35,519 bases of DNA from Methylomicrobium sp. (lineage in GTDB: Bacteria > Pseudomonadota > Gammaproteobacteria > Methylococcales > Methylomonadaceae), in NCBI GenBank assembly GCA_018333785.1, contig JAGXSU010000200.1:1-35519 (forward strand), given 5' to 3'. Shown one piece after another: positions 1-9,279 of this stretch. The translations under genes were made by a program, and so were the position numbers. The notes under the pieces are model-generated. The model was given only the letters and a program-made list of their open reading frames with translations, was not told the DNA's origin and made no database searches. The stretch's first letter is position 1. Every line of letters begins with the position of its first letter.

Positions 1-2334
1 GGCCAGACCTGCCGCTGTCGCTGCCGCCGAACCGGCCGACGAACCGCCGGGCGTTTTATCTGTATCGGACGGCATCAACACCTGGCCTCCCAGCGAGGAG
101 TAACCCTCGGGCAGGATCGGGTCAAATATTCCGTTGAGCTCAGTGACATTGGTCTTGCCAAGAATTATCGCGCCAGCCGCCTTGAGCTTGGCAACTATCA
201 TGGAATCCTTCGCAGGCCGTGTATGCTGCAAGGCGATTGAGCCCCCTGTTGTTGGCATTCCGGAAACGTCAATCACATCATCTAGCAGTACCGGTATCCC
301 GTGCAACGGGCCTCTCAGTTTGCCCCGCTTACGCTCGGCATCGAGGCGACCAGCCTCGCCCAGAGCACCCATATTGACCTCTCTAACAGCCTGGATTGCA
401 GGCCCTTCAGCATTGGTCAATGCAATACGAGCCAGGTAAGCTCTCGTTAACTGCTGCGCCGTCAGCGTGCCTGCCGTCATGCGCGCCTGCAGACTTTCCA
501 CTGATTCAGTCTCTAGCGAGAAAGGCAGCTTGGGTGCGGTCTTAACCATACCCTTCAGGCTTTCGTAATCAGGATTGCAACTTCCGCGCTCGTGGAATGG
601 CGGCAATGGCACAGTCTTAGCGCAGCGGTACATGCTTGGATTTAGCTCAGAAGCTGTTTGGCGCAACTTAGTAGACTGCTCTATTACGTAAGCCACACCG
701 ATCAGGTCACGCTCGCTGTTCGCGTTGCCGTGAATCGATAGACCGATCGCGCGCCTGTTGGTCAAGTTATAGCCCATCGGGATCGTGATCTGCGGCGTTC
801 CCGCCGTCGCACCGCTAGGCACGGCACCGAGGATGGCAATGAAATCATCGCTAGGGTCATCCGGTGTATCGTTGTTCATCATTCGATTAATGGCGGCCCA
901 CTGGGCTGCGCGCCGAATAGGCATAGCTTCTCGGTAGGCTATTTCCTGGGCTCCGCCCGGGGTGACATCGCCGTTATTCAAAGCATTGACATGATTGATG
1001 TGACCAAACTTCAACGCCTCCTGCGAATTTGCAATATTATCGGCAACCTCCTCCGCCAATGACTGGATGGGGGCACCAGGACCTAGGTTCTTGTAATATT
1101 CGTTGATGGATTTGTGCTGTTGGTAACCGGCAGGCAAGCCAGGCACACTGGCTACTGCAATTGACGGGCGCTCGACCATAATTGCGCCTGCAGCCACAAG
1201 TGCATCAAATGCAATCTTGGCGGGTGTACCATCCGCGAACGTGCCGTTGTAACCTATGCGTTTTCCCTGAACGAAGTCCATACGAAGAGCCGACATATAG
1301 TCCGGCAATTGGTCAGGCACCCTGGTAATTGACTCGAACCAGTTCGGACCAAAAACAGACTCGTAGGCTGCATCGCTGACCGGATCAAAACCTACGATAG
1401 ACTGCAGCGTCATCGCCGCTTCGGCTACCGTTTTTGTCATCGGACCGGCTGTATCCTGTGACGCTGAGATAGGTGCGATGCCGTAAGCAGGTACCAAGCC
1501 GACAGTAGGCCGGATCCCGACAAGACTTTGAGCAGTAGCTGGACTGATGATAGAACCTGAAGTCTCGGTGCCTATCGTCAGCATCGACAAGGCCGCAGCA
1601 CCCGCCGTTGCCGATCCCGACGACGAGCCACTGGGGTTTTGATCGGCATCCAGCGCATGAATCACCTGGCCGGTCAGATTGGAAAAGCCGGAGGGTTGAT
1701 TGCCGAAGCTGTTGGCAAACTCAGATAAACCGACTTTACCCAAAATCACGACACCGCTCTCTCTCAACTTCTTAACGACGCCAGAGTCCGACTCGGGGAA
1801 GGAGTCGCGAAGCGAGTAATTGCCCGCAGAAGTATACATACCCTTGACATCAATCAGATCCTTTAGCAGTATCGGCAAGCCGTGCGCGGGCCCCCTAACA
1901 TGTCCTTGAGCCCTCTCCTTGTCCAAAAGCGCAGCATCTCTTAACGCGTCCTTATTAAACTGAGTGACCGCATTGAGTCCTGGACCGCGCTTATTCAGTG
2001 CTTCAATCCGTTCGATGTAGGCCTTGGTGAGCTCTACCGATGTCAATTTACCGTCCTCCAGCATCTTGATCGCAGTAGGACCATCAAGTTTCTCAAGATC
2101 GAGCACTGCAGCGGCAGCGATTGGCGCGTCAAAGAGAGCCAACAAACAAACCGAGGCCGCCAGCAGTCGCCGCACGGCCGTCTGGCCAATTGTCGGAGGT
2201 TTCTTCTCAAGGTATCTGCTAGCAGTTAGGTCCCTGGACAAAATTGGCAATTCTTCACATGCAGACCCTTTCAAATCCGGGACTGTTGCAGAAACAACGG
2301 TCTTTATTACGCTAGCGGTTTTCGCAATTGGCAT
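1..2334 (-). CDS. Secreted tandem (two-domain) amidase-signature protein, C-terminus beyond the window
   Basis: The minus-strand frame is open from ATG at 2334 to the window edge (778 codons seen). It holds two amidase-signature (AS) domains, which in this family hydrolyse amide bonds with a Ser-cisSer-Lys triad. Domain 1 (about residues 80-555) has Lys158 in ILLKDLIDV, cis-Ser237 in SGSSSGSA and nucleophile Ser261 in GTETSGSI, so it looks active. Domain 2 starts near residue 603; it has GGSSAGSA (cis-Ser765), but the Lys position is Asp685 (VLLDDVIDV). Its nucleophile region lies outside the window. A hydrophobic signal-like segment (RRLLAASVCLLALF) sits at residues 55-68, behind about 53 residues. 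The GTG at residue 54 (2175) would give a conventional signal peptide, but only the ATG has a Shine-Dalgarno-like AGAGGG. The gene is divergent from the amidase at 3267. Confidence 0.9.
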   Translation of the reverse strand, partial: MPIAKTASVIKTVVSATVPDLKGSACEELPILSRDLTASRYLEKKPPTIGQTAVRRLLAASVCLLALFDAPIAAAAVLDLEKLDGPTAIKMLEDGKLTSVELTKAYIERIEALNKRGPGLNAVTQFNKDALRDAALLDKERAQGHVRGPAHGLPILLKDLIDVKGMYTSAGNYSLRDSFPESDSGVVKKLRESGVVILGKVGLSEFANSFGNQPSGFSNLTGQVIHALDADQNPSGSSSGSATAGAAALSMLTIGTETSGSIISPATAQSLVGIRPTVGLVPAYGIAPISASQDTAGPMTKTVAEAAMTLQSIVGFDPVSDAAYESVFGPNWFESITRVPDQLPDYMSALRMDFVQGKRIGYNGTFADGTPAKIAFDALVAAGAIMVERPSIAVASVPGLPAGYQQHKSINEYYKNLGPGAPIQSLAEEVADNIANSQEALKFGHINHVNALNNGDVTPGGAQEIAYREAMPIRRAAQWAAINRMMNNDTPDDPSDDFIAILGAVPSGATAGTPQITIPMGYNLTNRRAIGLSIHGNANSERDLIGVAYVIEQSTKLRQTASELNPSMYRCAKTVPLPPFHERGSCNPDYESLKGMVKTAPKLPFSLETESVESLQARMTAGTLTAQQLTRAYLARIALTNAEGPAIQAVREVNMGALGEAGRLDAERKRGKLRGPLHGIPVLLDDVIDVSGMPTTGGSIALQHTRPAKDSMIVAKLKAAGAIILGKTNVTELNGIFDPILPEGYSSLGGQVLMPSDTDKTPGGSSAGSAAATAAGLA

Positions 2335-3266
2335 TGTTTTACCCTCTCACTTGTTTTAAGCAAACGTTAATTTGCGGCAGGTAACTTTCATGTAGATATC
2401 TAAACACGGATGGGCTTATGAGTATCTGTATTCGGATTGCAACCTAACGATCATCAAGATGCTTTGATAACCCTGGGTAATATAAGCAAGAGGTTTGTCA
2501 ATGTTGAACATCCACTTTCATAATCAAGAGATTGCATTCCGCGAGGCCTTTTACAGCATCAATGGGTTAGCACTCATTAAACATGCCATTGATCGGATGA
2601 ACAGACAGACCGTTGTACATATGCAACTTTGATTGGTTATTGTGATGACCATCACAATAGAAGATAGAAAAGTGCTTTACATAGAAGCGTACTTATGCAG
2701 ATGCTGGTGCATCCGCTGATACTTAGCCCCAGCTAATCAAGACTAATGGACTTCGTACTTCCCTCCCATTGAGCGCCGCTACCAGTAAATATGATGCTTG
2801 AGACACATGAGCGTCACTGCGCCCCCAAAAAAATGATGCCACAAAATAGCGCGGAGGAAGGTGATAGCCGTTTGGCTCTGCATCGATTTTAATGCCACCG
2901 AGTATTAACAACTATTAAATCCCTCGATCATCGAAGGCATGATCCACTTCAAGCCCGTCCCTATGAACTTATAAAAAAAGCCCTAAACGAGTGATCACAA
3001 AACATTTATTTTTAAATCAAACCTGACAACGTCGTGAAGGCTTTAAGAGCCTGATACCAGCTCAGCACTATGTCAAATTATTAAGTAATTCTTTTTAATA
3101 TCAATGACTCATATACATCACACTAAGAATAATGCACCACTGAAGTGAATTCAGCACGAATATTGCCAGTTTTATCCCGAACCATCGAGACCGGGATTCC
3201 GAAAACCGATCTCTTGATGGGGAGTTTTCTCTGAACTTTAGCTAAAAAGTTAGGTGAGGTCGCACT
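2335..3266. other. 932-bp spacer between divergent amidase genes
   Basis: No convincing gene is present: a 62-codon minus-strand frame near 2723-2911 has no recognisable motif or ribosome site. The stretch is AT-rich, must hold both promoters, and carries the palindrome listed separately. The length is unusual for a plain promoter spacer. Confidence 0.6.
2639..2658. promoter_or_regulatory. 20-bp palindrome, candidate operator
   Basis: ATTGTGATG-AC-CATCACAAT is a perfect inverted repeat with 9-bp arms and a 2-bp centre, as expected for a dimeric regulator. It lies 305 bp upstream of the left amidase start and 608 bp upstream of the right one. The regulator is unknown. The half-site TGTGATG resembles a CRP/FNR-type half site (TGTGA...TCACA), but the 6-bp spacing between TGTGA and TCACA that defines CRP sites also holds here (TGTGA-TGACCA-TCACA), so a CRP-family protein is a reasonable guess. 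Confidence 0.5.
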
Positions 3267-5360
3267 ATGTATAAATCTTCCGAAAACAGTTGGCAGTCAT
3301 TATTTAAGGTCCGCAACAAATTTGCTCTTTTAGCCGGTTATATCCTGGCGTCATCAATCATTCCCGCTCATGATGTCTTGGCAAATGCCGGCGGCAAAAG
3401 TGAAATTCGAAAGTCGAAATTTCAAATTGAGGAGGCGACTATCGATGATATCCATGAAGCTATTAAAAGAAGGCAACTTACAACCACAGAGTTGGTTCAG
3501 CTGTACCTCGATCGCATCAAGGCCTACAACGGAGTATGCGTCAATCAACCTGAAGGCATACTCGGTCCTATTTCAACAATCCCGCACGCGGGCAAAATTA
3601 ATGCGTTGATCACCTTAAATCTTCGACCTGATACCAGAACTGCACTCGGTTTCGATAGCCGCAAGGCACGAAGCATGACGGATCCTGTGGATAACGACCC
3701 TGATATGCCGGATGCTCTGGAAGTTGCGGCTGAACTGGATGCCCACTTTGCGAAGACGGGTAAATTGGCCGGGCCTCTACACGGCGTTGTAATGGCGATA
3801 AAAGATCAGTATGACACCTTCGATATGCGTACTACGGCAGGCGCGGATGCCTTTTATGCCAATGACCGACCACCTGATGATGCGACGTTTGTGAAGCAAC
3901 TTCGCGAGGCTGGAGCGATCATTCTCGCCAAGGCTAATATGGGAGAATACGCGGCAGGCGGTATTACGGGTACACGTAGCTCGTTTGGCGGAATGATGTG
4001 TAACCCTTACGATACCGAACGCGATCCGGGAGCTTCTAGTGGAGGATCCGGCATGGCGGTAGCAGCCAACCTGGTTACCTGCGCCATAGGGGAAGAAACC
4101 GGCACCTCGGTGCGTGAACCGGCCAAGAACAACAACTCAGTCGGGATAGCGCCAACAAGAGAACTGGTCAGTGCCGATGGCATGATCCAGAAGGGAATCA
4201 CTACCCGAGTCGGACCGATATGCCGAACAGTTAAAGATACCGCACGCATTCTTGATGCCTATGCCGGCTTTGACCCGAAAGATGAATTGACCGCATTTAG
4301 TCAAGGTCGCAAGCCGATTCAACCTTATTCCGCTTATGCCGACGGTAAACCGCTGGACAAAAAAGTGCGAATTGGTGTCATTCGAGAATACATGGACAAA
4401 AGCCTTTTCTCTCCGGCGGATGTCCAGAGCATTGATATCGTGGACAGCGCCATTGATGATTTACGCGGCCTGGGCGCGACTATTATTGATCCAGGTCCGG
4501 GCGGATCGCTGTTTCAAGGCTGTGTCGACAAAGTCGTTCCAACATGGCGCAACCAGCTGTTTATCAGTCAGTTCCCCGGCATATTTCCTGCTGGAACCGA
4601 CCATATTCCGCTTTTGGTGGACATGTACTTTGATCCATTGCTGGTTCCGAATACCGCCACCGGACAACCCAGCATCAGAAATCTGGGACCTGCGGGGGGC
4701 GACACGGGGGATGCCAAGTATAATTTCAACCTTTATTTGAAAGAAAGAGGCGATGCCAACATTCAAAACCTTACGGAACTGATAGAAAAGGCAAATTACT
4801 GGAATGATCCTGTAATCCCGAACCGAAAAGCAAGCCTAGTGAATGCGAATAACGCCTTAACATTGGCTAATGCAAGCGCTCTGCAAAATCGGTTTGCTCT
4901 ACAAACGGTTATCTTCCAATGCTTTGCGGAAATGCAACTGGATGCCGTTGTCTACCCAACCGGCAGTGTACCTCCTCCAATCCTGACCGCTCCCGAGGAG
5001 CCCAGCGTAAACGACAGACCCTCATCCATATGGACGTTCATCAACGCCAGAGGTTTTCCTGCTATCACTGTTCCGGCAGGATTTACCACTGAAGTGTATG
5101 GACGGGATGCTGCTCGAAATCTTGTGGGGCCGATTCCGGCAAAACTTCCGGTAGGGATAGACTTCCTCGGCTTGCCGTTTAACGAGGCCATGCTTTTCAA
5201 GATAGCCGCTGCCTATGAACAGGCAACGCATCACCGCACGCCACCACCTGACTTCGGACCGCTTGATAAACCCAAAGTCAAACCCGGTAAGCCAAAGAAG
5301 CTACCTAAAGCCCGCATTCCGAGCAATGAAGAGCTTCGCGCAATAGAGAGAGACTTATGA
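3267..5360 (+). CDS. Secreted amidase (amidase signature family)
   Basis: A 697-residue AS-family hydrolase. A hydrophobic signal segment (about residues 18-34) precedes a likely cleavage site near residue 40, so export is probable. The catalytic triad is visible: Lys179 in AIKDQYDT, cis-Ser257 in GASSGGSG and nucleophile Ser281 in GEETGTSVREPA, with the 24-residue Ser-Ser spacing typical of the family. It is longer than most single-domain AS enzymes (450-550 residues), with extra sequence around residues 95-150 and a Lys/Pro-rich tail near 668-690. The start is supported by TTAGGTGAGGT upstream of the ATG. The substrate cannot be read from the sequence; AS enzymes act on many amides, peptides and fatty amides. 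It is divergent from the tandem amidase and is followed by a hairpin. Confidence 0.93.
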   Translation: MYKSSENSWQSLFKVRNKFALLAGYILASSIIPAHDVLANAGGKSEIRKSKFQIEEATIDDIHEAIKRRQLTTTELVQLYLDRIKAYNGVCVNQPEGILGPISTIPHAGKINALITLNLRPDTRTALGFDSRKARSMTDPVDNDPDMPDALEVAAELDAHFAKTGKLAGPLHGVVMAIKDQYDTFDMRTTAGADAFYANDRPPDDATFVKQLREAGAIILAKANMGEYAAGGITGTRSSFGGMMCNPYDTERDPGASSGGSGMAVAANLVTCAIGEETGTSVREPAKNNNSVGIAPTRELVSADGMIQKGITTRVGPICRTVKDTARILDAYAGFDPKDELTAFSQGRKPIQPYSAYADGKPLDKKVRIGVIREYMDKSLFSPADVQSIDIVDSAIDDLRGLGATIIDPGPGGSLFQGCVDKVVPTWRNQLFISQFPGIFPAGTDHIPLLVDMYFDPLLVPNTATGQPSIRNLGPAGGDTGDAKYNFNLYLKERGDANIQNLTELIEKANYWNDPVIPNRKASLVNANNALTLANASALQNRFALQTVIFQCFAEMQLDAVVYPTGSVPPPILTAPEEPSVNDRPSSIWTFINARGFPAITVPAGFTTEVYGRDAARNLVGPIPAKLPVGIDFLGLPFNEAMLFKIAAAYEQATHHRTPPPDFGPLDKPKVKPGKPKKLPKARIPSNEELRAIERDL

Positions 5361-5406
5361 TGAATAAATCTGCTTTATTGAGTTAGCAAATATAAGTGTT
5401 ATTAGG

Positions 5407-5431
5407 TGGGCATGACCAGTCATGCCCATTT
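5407..5431 (+). terminator. Probable terminator after the amidase
   Basis: A 9-bp stem (TGGGCATGA / TCATGCCCA) with a 4-nt loop CCAG lies 47 bp past the stop codon. Only a short T run (TTT) follows, so efficiency is uncertain. Confidence 0.55.
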
Positions 5432-5585
5432 CCAAAATGAATGAGCACGATCCCAACTATTGAGCCCGCAATCAAGCACCGAAGTCACATCACCCTCACA
5501 AGCCATCGCAATAACCGAAAACCATTAAAAAGCATAACTTCATCATTAGGTTAGTTCGGGACACCATGTTGTAAAAGCGCGAAAA

Positions 5586-5614
5586 TTGTAGCGTAGTTGC
5601 GATTCATGTATCAT
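5586..5614 (+). promoter_or_regulatory. Possible sigma-70 promoter for trkAH
   Basis: TTGTAG and TATCAT are separated by 17 bp, 48 bp before the trkA ATG. The -10 matches 5 of 6 consensus bases; the -35 is poor. Confidence 0.3.
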
Positions 5615-5661
5615 AGCGCGCTTTCTATGCCCCATTAACCGTGGTCAGGTAATTTGATTTA

Positions 5662-7023
5662 ATGAAAATCCTTATTCTTGGAGCCGGTGTTACCGGCTCT
5701 TCTGTTGCCGGTGCTTTAGCCAATGAAGCTAACGATATTGTTGTAATCGATAGAAAACCTGAATTACTTTCTGCATTAAAAGAACGTTTGGATATTGCCA
5801 CTGTCATCGGAAACGCTGCGCATCCCAGCGTACTGGAACAAGCCGGTGTCAGGAATATGGATATCGTCATCGCGGTAACGGACCGTGATGAAACCAACAT
5901 GCTGGCTTGCCAGATCATCAAAACGCTGTACAGCAAACCCAAAACGATCGCCAGAGTCCGCGCAATCGACTTTCTGAAACATCCTGAGTTATTCGATCCT
6001 AATGGACTCGATATTGATATCGTTATCAGTCCCGAACAAATTGTCATGGAAGCCATACACAATTTGATCAAATTCCCGGGGGTCCTGCATATTTCTGCGT
6101 TTGCCGATGGTCTTGTCAGATTGTTTTCGATCAAAGCCGTCAAAGAGGGCTTTGTAACCGGAAAAAAAATCAGCGCACTCAAAGAAAAACTGGCCAATGG
6201 CAAAATTCGCGTGGTCGCAATCTTTCGTCAGGGGCAAGCCATCAATGTCAATGGCGAAGCGATGGTGATGGAGGGTGATGAAGTTTTTTTCGTCTCGCCA
6301 CGGCATAAAATCCGCAAGGTTCTGAGTGAACTTCACACGCTTGAAGCCCCTATCAAAAGCATTATGATCGCGGGCGGTGGCCATGTCGGTAAACGGCTTG
6401 CCATGGCCCTGGAAAACAATCATCAAGTCAAGGTGATCGAGTACAACCCGGTCAGAGTCAGAAAAATTGCCAACGAACTTGAAAACACGACCGTGTTACA
6501 AGGTGACTGCGCCGATGAAACCTTGCTGGTCGATGAGTTAATCGGCAAAACCGATCTATTTTGCGCAATTACCAATAATGACGGCGCCAATATCATTGCC
6601 GCCGCATTGGCAAAAAAACTGGGGGTCAAGAAAACAATCTGCCTGCTCAACCACAGCTCATATGTCAAACTCCTGGCCGGCAGTGAAATTGACGTGGTCG
6701 TACTGCCAAATCAGGAAACGCTCGGCAGTATTCTTAAACATGTCCGAAAAGGCGACGTCGCCCGCGTCAGTTCGTTATGCGGCGGCAGCGCCGAAGCCAT
6801 TGAGGCGATTGCGCACAAAGACAGCAAAGGCCTGTCTGTAGTCGGTCAGAGAGTTGACGAGATTAAACTGCCTTCCGGCGTCGTGCTAGGCGCCTTGATT
6901 AGAAACAAGGAAGTCATCCCCATCCATCATAATACTGTCTTTGAAGAAAATGATCACATCGTGATGTTTGCGCTCGATAAGAAACTGGTCAAGAACATCG
7001 AAAGTTACTTTCATCGCATTTAA
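5662..7023 (+). CDS. trkA: Trk potassium uptake regulatory subunit TrkA
   Basis: A 453-residue peripheral membrane protein that binds nucleotides and gates the TrkH potassium channel on the cytoplasmic face. Two tandem RCK units are visible. The first Rossmann motif is GAGVTG (residues 7-12) with the acidic residue ending strand 2 in VVID; the second is GGGHVG near residues 238-243 followed by VIEYN. Each is followed by a TrkA-C-like region, the second ending in the ENDHIVMFAL block. Length is close to E. coli TrkA (458). It is followed after 12 bp by trkH on the same strand, so the two are very likely cotranscribed. Confidence 0.96.
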   Translation: MKILILGAGVTGSSVAGALANEANDIVVIDRKPELLSALKERLDIATVIGNAAHPSVLEQAGVRNMDIVIAVTDRDETNMLACQIIKTLYSKPKTIARVRAIDFLKHPELFDPNGLDIDIVISPEQIVMEAIHNLIKFPGVLHISAFADGLVRLFSIKAVKEGFVTGKKISALKEKLANGKIRVVAIFRQGQAINVNGEAMVMEGDEVFFVSPRHKIRKVLSELHTLEAPIKSIMIAGGGHVGKRLAMALENNHQVKVIEYNPVRVRKIANELENTTVLQGDCADETLLVDELIGKTDLFCAITNNDGANIIAAALAKKLGVKKTICLLNHSSYVKLLAGSEIDVVVLPNQETLGSILKHVRKGDVARVSSLCGGSAEAIEAIAHKDSKGLSVVGQRVDEIKLPSGVVLGALIRNKEVIPIHHNTVFEENDHIVMFALDKKLVKNIESYFHRI

Positions 7024-7035
7024 TGGCACATCACT

Positions 7036-8490
7036 ATGCAGACTAAAGTCGTTCTGAGAAGTATCGGCCTGTTGCTGATGATGTTCAGCACTACGTTGTT
7101 TTTCCCTCTGTTTATCTCCTACGTTTACCAGGACGGTGCCGCACTGACTTTCTGGAAAAGCTTTTTTATCATCCTTGCCTCAGGCGCTCTGCTGTGGTTT
7201 CCACTCCGCCATGAAAAACGCCAGCTTTATCATCGTGACGGGTTTTTGATTGTTGCCTTGTTTTGGGCCATTTTAGGCACCATGGGTGCTGTGCCTATGT
7301 ACCTGGCAGAAACCCCCAATATGACATTTACCGATGCCGTATTCGAAGCAGTCTCCGGCTTTACCACTACGGGAGCAACCGTTTTGGAGGGCCTGGATAC
7401 TATGCCCAAATCTATTTTGATGTACCGGCAACAATTGCAATGGCTGGGCGGCATGGGTGTTGTCGTATTGGCGTTGGCCGTTCTACCCGTGTTAGGCATC
7501 GGGGGTATGCAGTTATTTAAGGCAGAAGTGCCCGGCCCCGTTAAAGACTCGAAATTAACACCCCGAATTGCCGGGACGGCCAAAGCTTTATGGACTATTT
7601 ATTTGAGCATCACAATTGCTTGCGCAATCAGTTATCGTTTAGCGGGCATGGACTGGTTCGATGCGGTTGGTCACTCTTTTGCAACCACCGCTAACGGGGG
7701 TTATTCTACCCATGATGCGAGTTTCGGTTATTTCAACAGCCCGGCACTCGATATGATAGCCATTTTTTTTATGGCCATCTCAGGCATGAATTTCGCGATA
7801 CATTTTGCAGCGTTACAAAGAGGCTCCTTAAAAGTTTACAAACTGGATAGCGAAACTCGCTGCTATTTAGGATTGATGATAATCAGCGGTTTGGTCGTAG
7901 GCGCCCATCTTTATTATCATTCAATCTCGGGTTTTTCATTATCTGAAGCGATGATCCATGGCATGTTTCAAATTGTTTCATTCATGACCACCTCCGGGTT
8001 TATCTCCACCAATTTTTTCCAATGGCCCGGTGTCAGCCCCATATTGTTGGTGTTTATCGGTTTTATCGGTGGCTGTGCAGGTTCAACAGCTGGCGGACTT
8101 AAAGTGATCCGTGTGATGCTGCTATACAAACAAGGACAAAGGGAAATCCTCAACCTGATTCATCCCAACGCCTACATTCCGGTCAAAGTCGGCAAAGAGG
8201 TTCAACAGGACCGGGTGATTAGTGCGGTCTGGGGCTTTTTTGGACTTTATGTAGTGTCTTTTGTCGTCATCATGTTACTTATGATGGAATTTGGACTTGA
8301 TCAAGTTACTGCATTTTCTGCCGTTGCCGCCTGTATCAATAACGTAGGCCCGGGCTTGGGCGAGGTTTCGACCAGCTTCAAAACGGTGAGTGACGGCGTC
8401 AAATGGCTGGGTTGTATTGCCATGTTACTGGGCCGTTTGGAAATTTTTACAATTCTTGTTTTGCTGTCGCCGCGCTATTGGCGCTATTAA
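7036..8490 (+). CDS. trkH: Trk potassium channel subunit TrkH
   Basis: A 484-residue multi-spanning inner membrane protein forming the K+ path. The four M1-P-M2 repeats each show their pore loop: SGFTTTGAT (107-115), TTANGGYST (217-225), TTSGF (318-322) and NNVGPG (435-440), each with the single filter glycine typical of the Trk/Ktr/HKT superfamily. Hydrophobic segments occur throughout, starting at residues 9-30. Length matches E. coli TrkH (483). Downstream of trkA in an apparent two-gene operon. TrkG is the nearest paralogue and cannot be excluded by sequence alone. Confidence 0.96.
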   Translation: MQTKVVLRSIGLLLMMFSTTLFFPLFISYVYQDGAALTFWKSFFIILASGALLWFPLRHEKRQLYHRDGFLIVALFWAILGTMGAVPMYLAETPNMTFTDAVFEAVSGFTTTGATVLEGLDTMPKSILMYRQQLQWLGGMGVVVLALAVLPVLGIGGMQLFKAEVPGPVKDSKLTPRIAGTAKALWTIYLSITIACAISYRLAGMDWFDAVGHSFATTANGGYSTHDASFGYFNSPALDMIAIFFMAISGMNFAIHFAALQRGSLKVYKLDSETRCYLGLMIISGLVVGAHLYYHSISGFSLSEAMIHGMFQIVSFMTTSGFISTNFFQWPGVSPILLVFIGFIGGCAGSTAGGLKVIRVMLLYKQGQREILNLIHPNAYIPVKVGKEVQQDRVISAVWGFFGLYVVSFVVIMLLMMEFGLDQVTAFSAVAACINNVGPGLGEVSTSFKTVSDGVKWLGCIAMLLGRLEIFTILVLLSPRYWRY

Positions 8491-8639
8491 TTTAGTGTCT
8501 GACGAGCAAATGCACCTTCTTAGGATCGTTCACTTTCATTGAAAAAATGGTTTTCATCCTATTTTGAATTGGGAATTTCCAGGCGTTCGTGTATGCTCGC
8601 AGTCAAGCGTCAATACAGATGAATGCGGGGAAAGCCAAG

Positions 8640-8957
8640 ATGACTTATAGCAATGAATTTGACACACTAAGCCAAAACTTCGCTGCCATTTGCCGAGAAC
8701 TCGACGCCTTTAGCCAAAAATCACGCCAGGACAATCTGACGGCCCGCCTCGTTTACGAGCAAAATATCATTATTTTGCAGCGGTGCAAACAGCAGGTTGA
8801 AACATCCTTAAGCCATCTGAAAACAGCCGAAAATGACGAAATGAGCCGGCATTATTGTGACTCCGTCAAAAAATCGCTGGCCACATTTAAAGAATCACTC
8901 AAACACGCGCAAATGAAAGTCAATAGCGCCAGACCCATGCCGCCTTTCTTTTTCTAG
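8640..8957 (+). CDS. Small hypothetical protein, coiled-coil-like
   Basis: Not recognised. The preferred start is ATG 8640 (105 residues), preceded by GGGGAAAG; an in-frame ATG at 8589 would add 17 residues with no ribosome site. The product is hydrophilic, Lys/Gln/Ser-rich, with no signal peptide or membrane segment, and probably helical. It ends MPPFFF. Its last 46 bases and the 4 bases after the stop are repeated exactly at 11227-11276, so the gene end marks the left border of the hipBA island. Confidence 0.65.
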   Translation: MTYSNEFDTLSQNFAAICRELDAFSQKSRQDNLTARLVYEQNIIILQRCKQQVETSLSHLKTAENDEMSRHYCDSVKKSLATFKESLKHAQMKVNSARPMPPFFF

Positions 8958-8961
8958 ATCA
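8912..8961 (+). repeat. 50-bp perfect direct repeat, left copy
   Basis: Identical to 11227-11276. It covers the last codons, stop codon and first downstream bases of the small hypothetical gene. The two copies bracket the hipBA pair and an RND relic, like a target-site or att duplication produced by insertion, or the scar of a local duplication. Confidence 0.9.
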
Positions 8962-9133
8962 CTGCGTTGCAGAGTTAACCCTTTCTTCAAAATTCGAATT
9001 CTTAACCTTAAACAGAATGTAATTATTCAGCGGAGCCGACTTGTTCCTTCCACTCCCGGGAAAAGGCTAGTAAATAGTTTCGCGGATTCAACTAACAAGT
9101 GCAATTCATTTTGAGCCCTTAAAAAACAAAATA

Positions 9134-9153
9134 ATGATCTATATATAACTCAT
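9134..9153. promoter_or_regulatory. Candidate HipB operator 1
   Basis: ATGATCTATATATAACTCAT, an imperfect inverted repeat (ATGAT...CTCAT), lies 126 bp before the hipB-like start. A near-identical site starts 31 bp downstream, about three helical turns away. Autoregulation by paired operators is well known for HipB. Confidence 0.5.
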
Positions 9154-9164
9154 AAAGCATCATT

Positions 9165-9184
9165 ATGATTCATATATAAATCAT
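9165..9184. promoter_or_regulatory. Candidate HipB operator 2
   Basis: ATGATTCATATATAAATCAT has perfect outer arms ATGAT/ATCAT and matches operator 1 at most positions. It lies 95 bp before the hipB-like start. Confidence 0.5.
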
Positions 9185-9279
9185 TTTCTAGTTGCCGAAG
9201 CATCTGGGAACTGCTAATGTGATTCGCATGTCGATCACAAGGCAACCCTGTGATCCATTTATAAACCAAAAGTTAAACC

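Noticed and set aside
2024-2359. Plus-strand frame of 111 codons
   Set aside because: It is antisense to the start of the tandem amidase, which has clear domain motifs.
2723-2911. 62-codon minus-strand frame in the amidase spacer
   Set aside because: No ribosome site, no motif, and no coding character; chance opening is more likely.
5625-6203. Minus-strand frame of 192 codons
   Set aside because: Antisense to trkA; low-complexity Ser/Ala/Thr composition and no motif.
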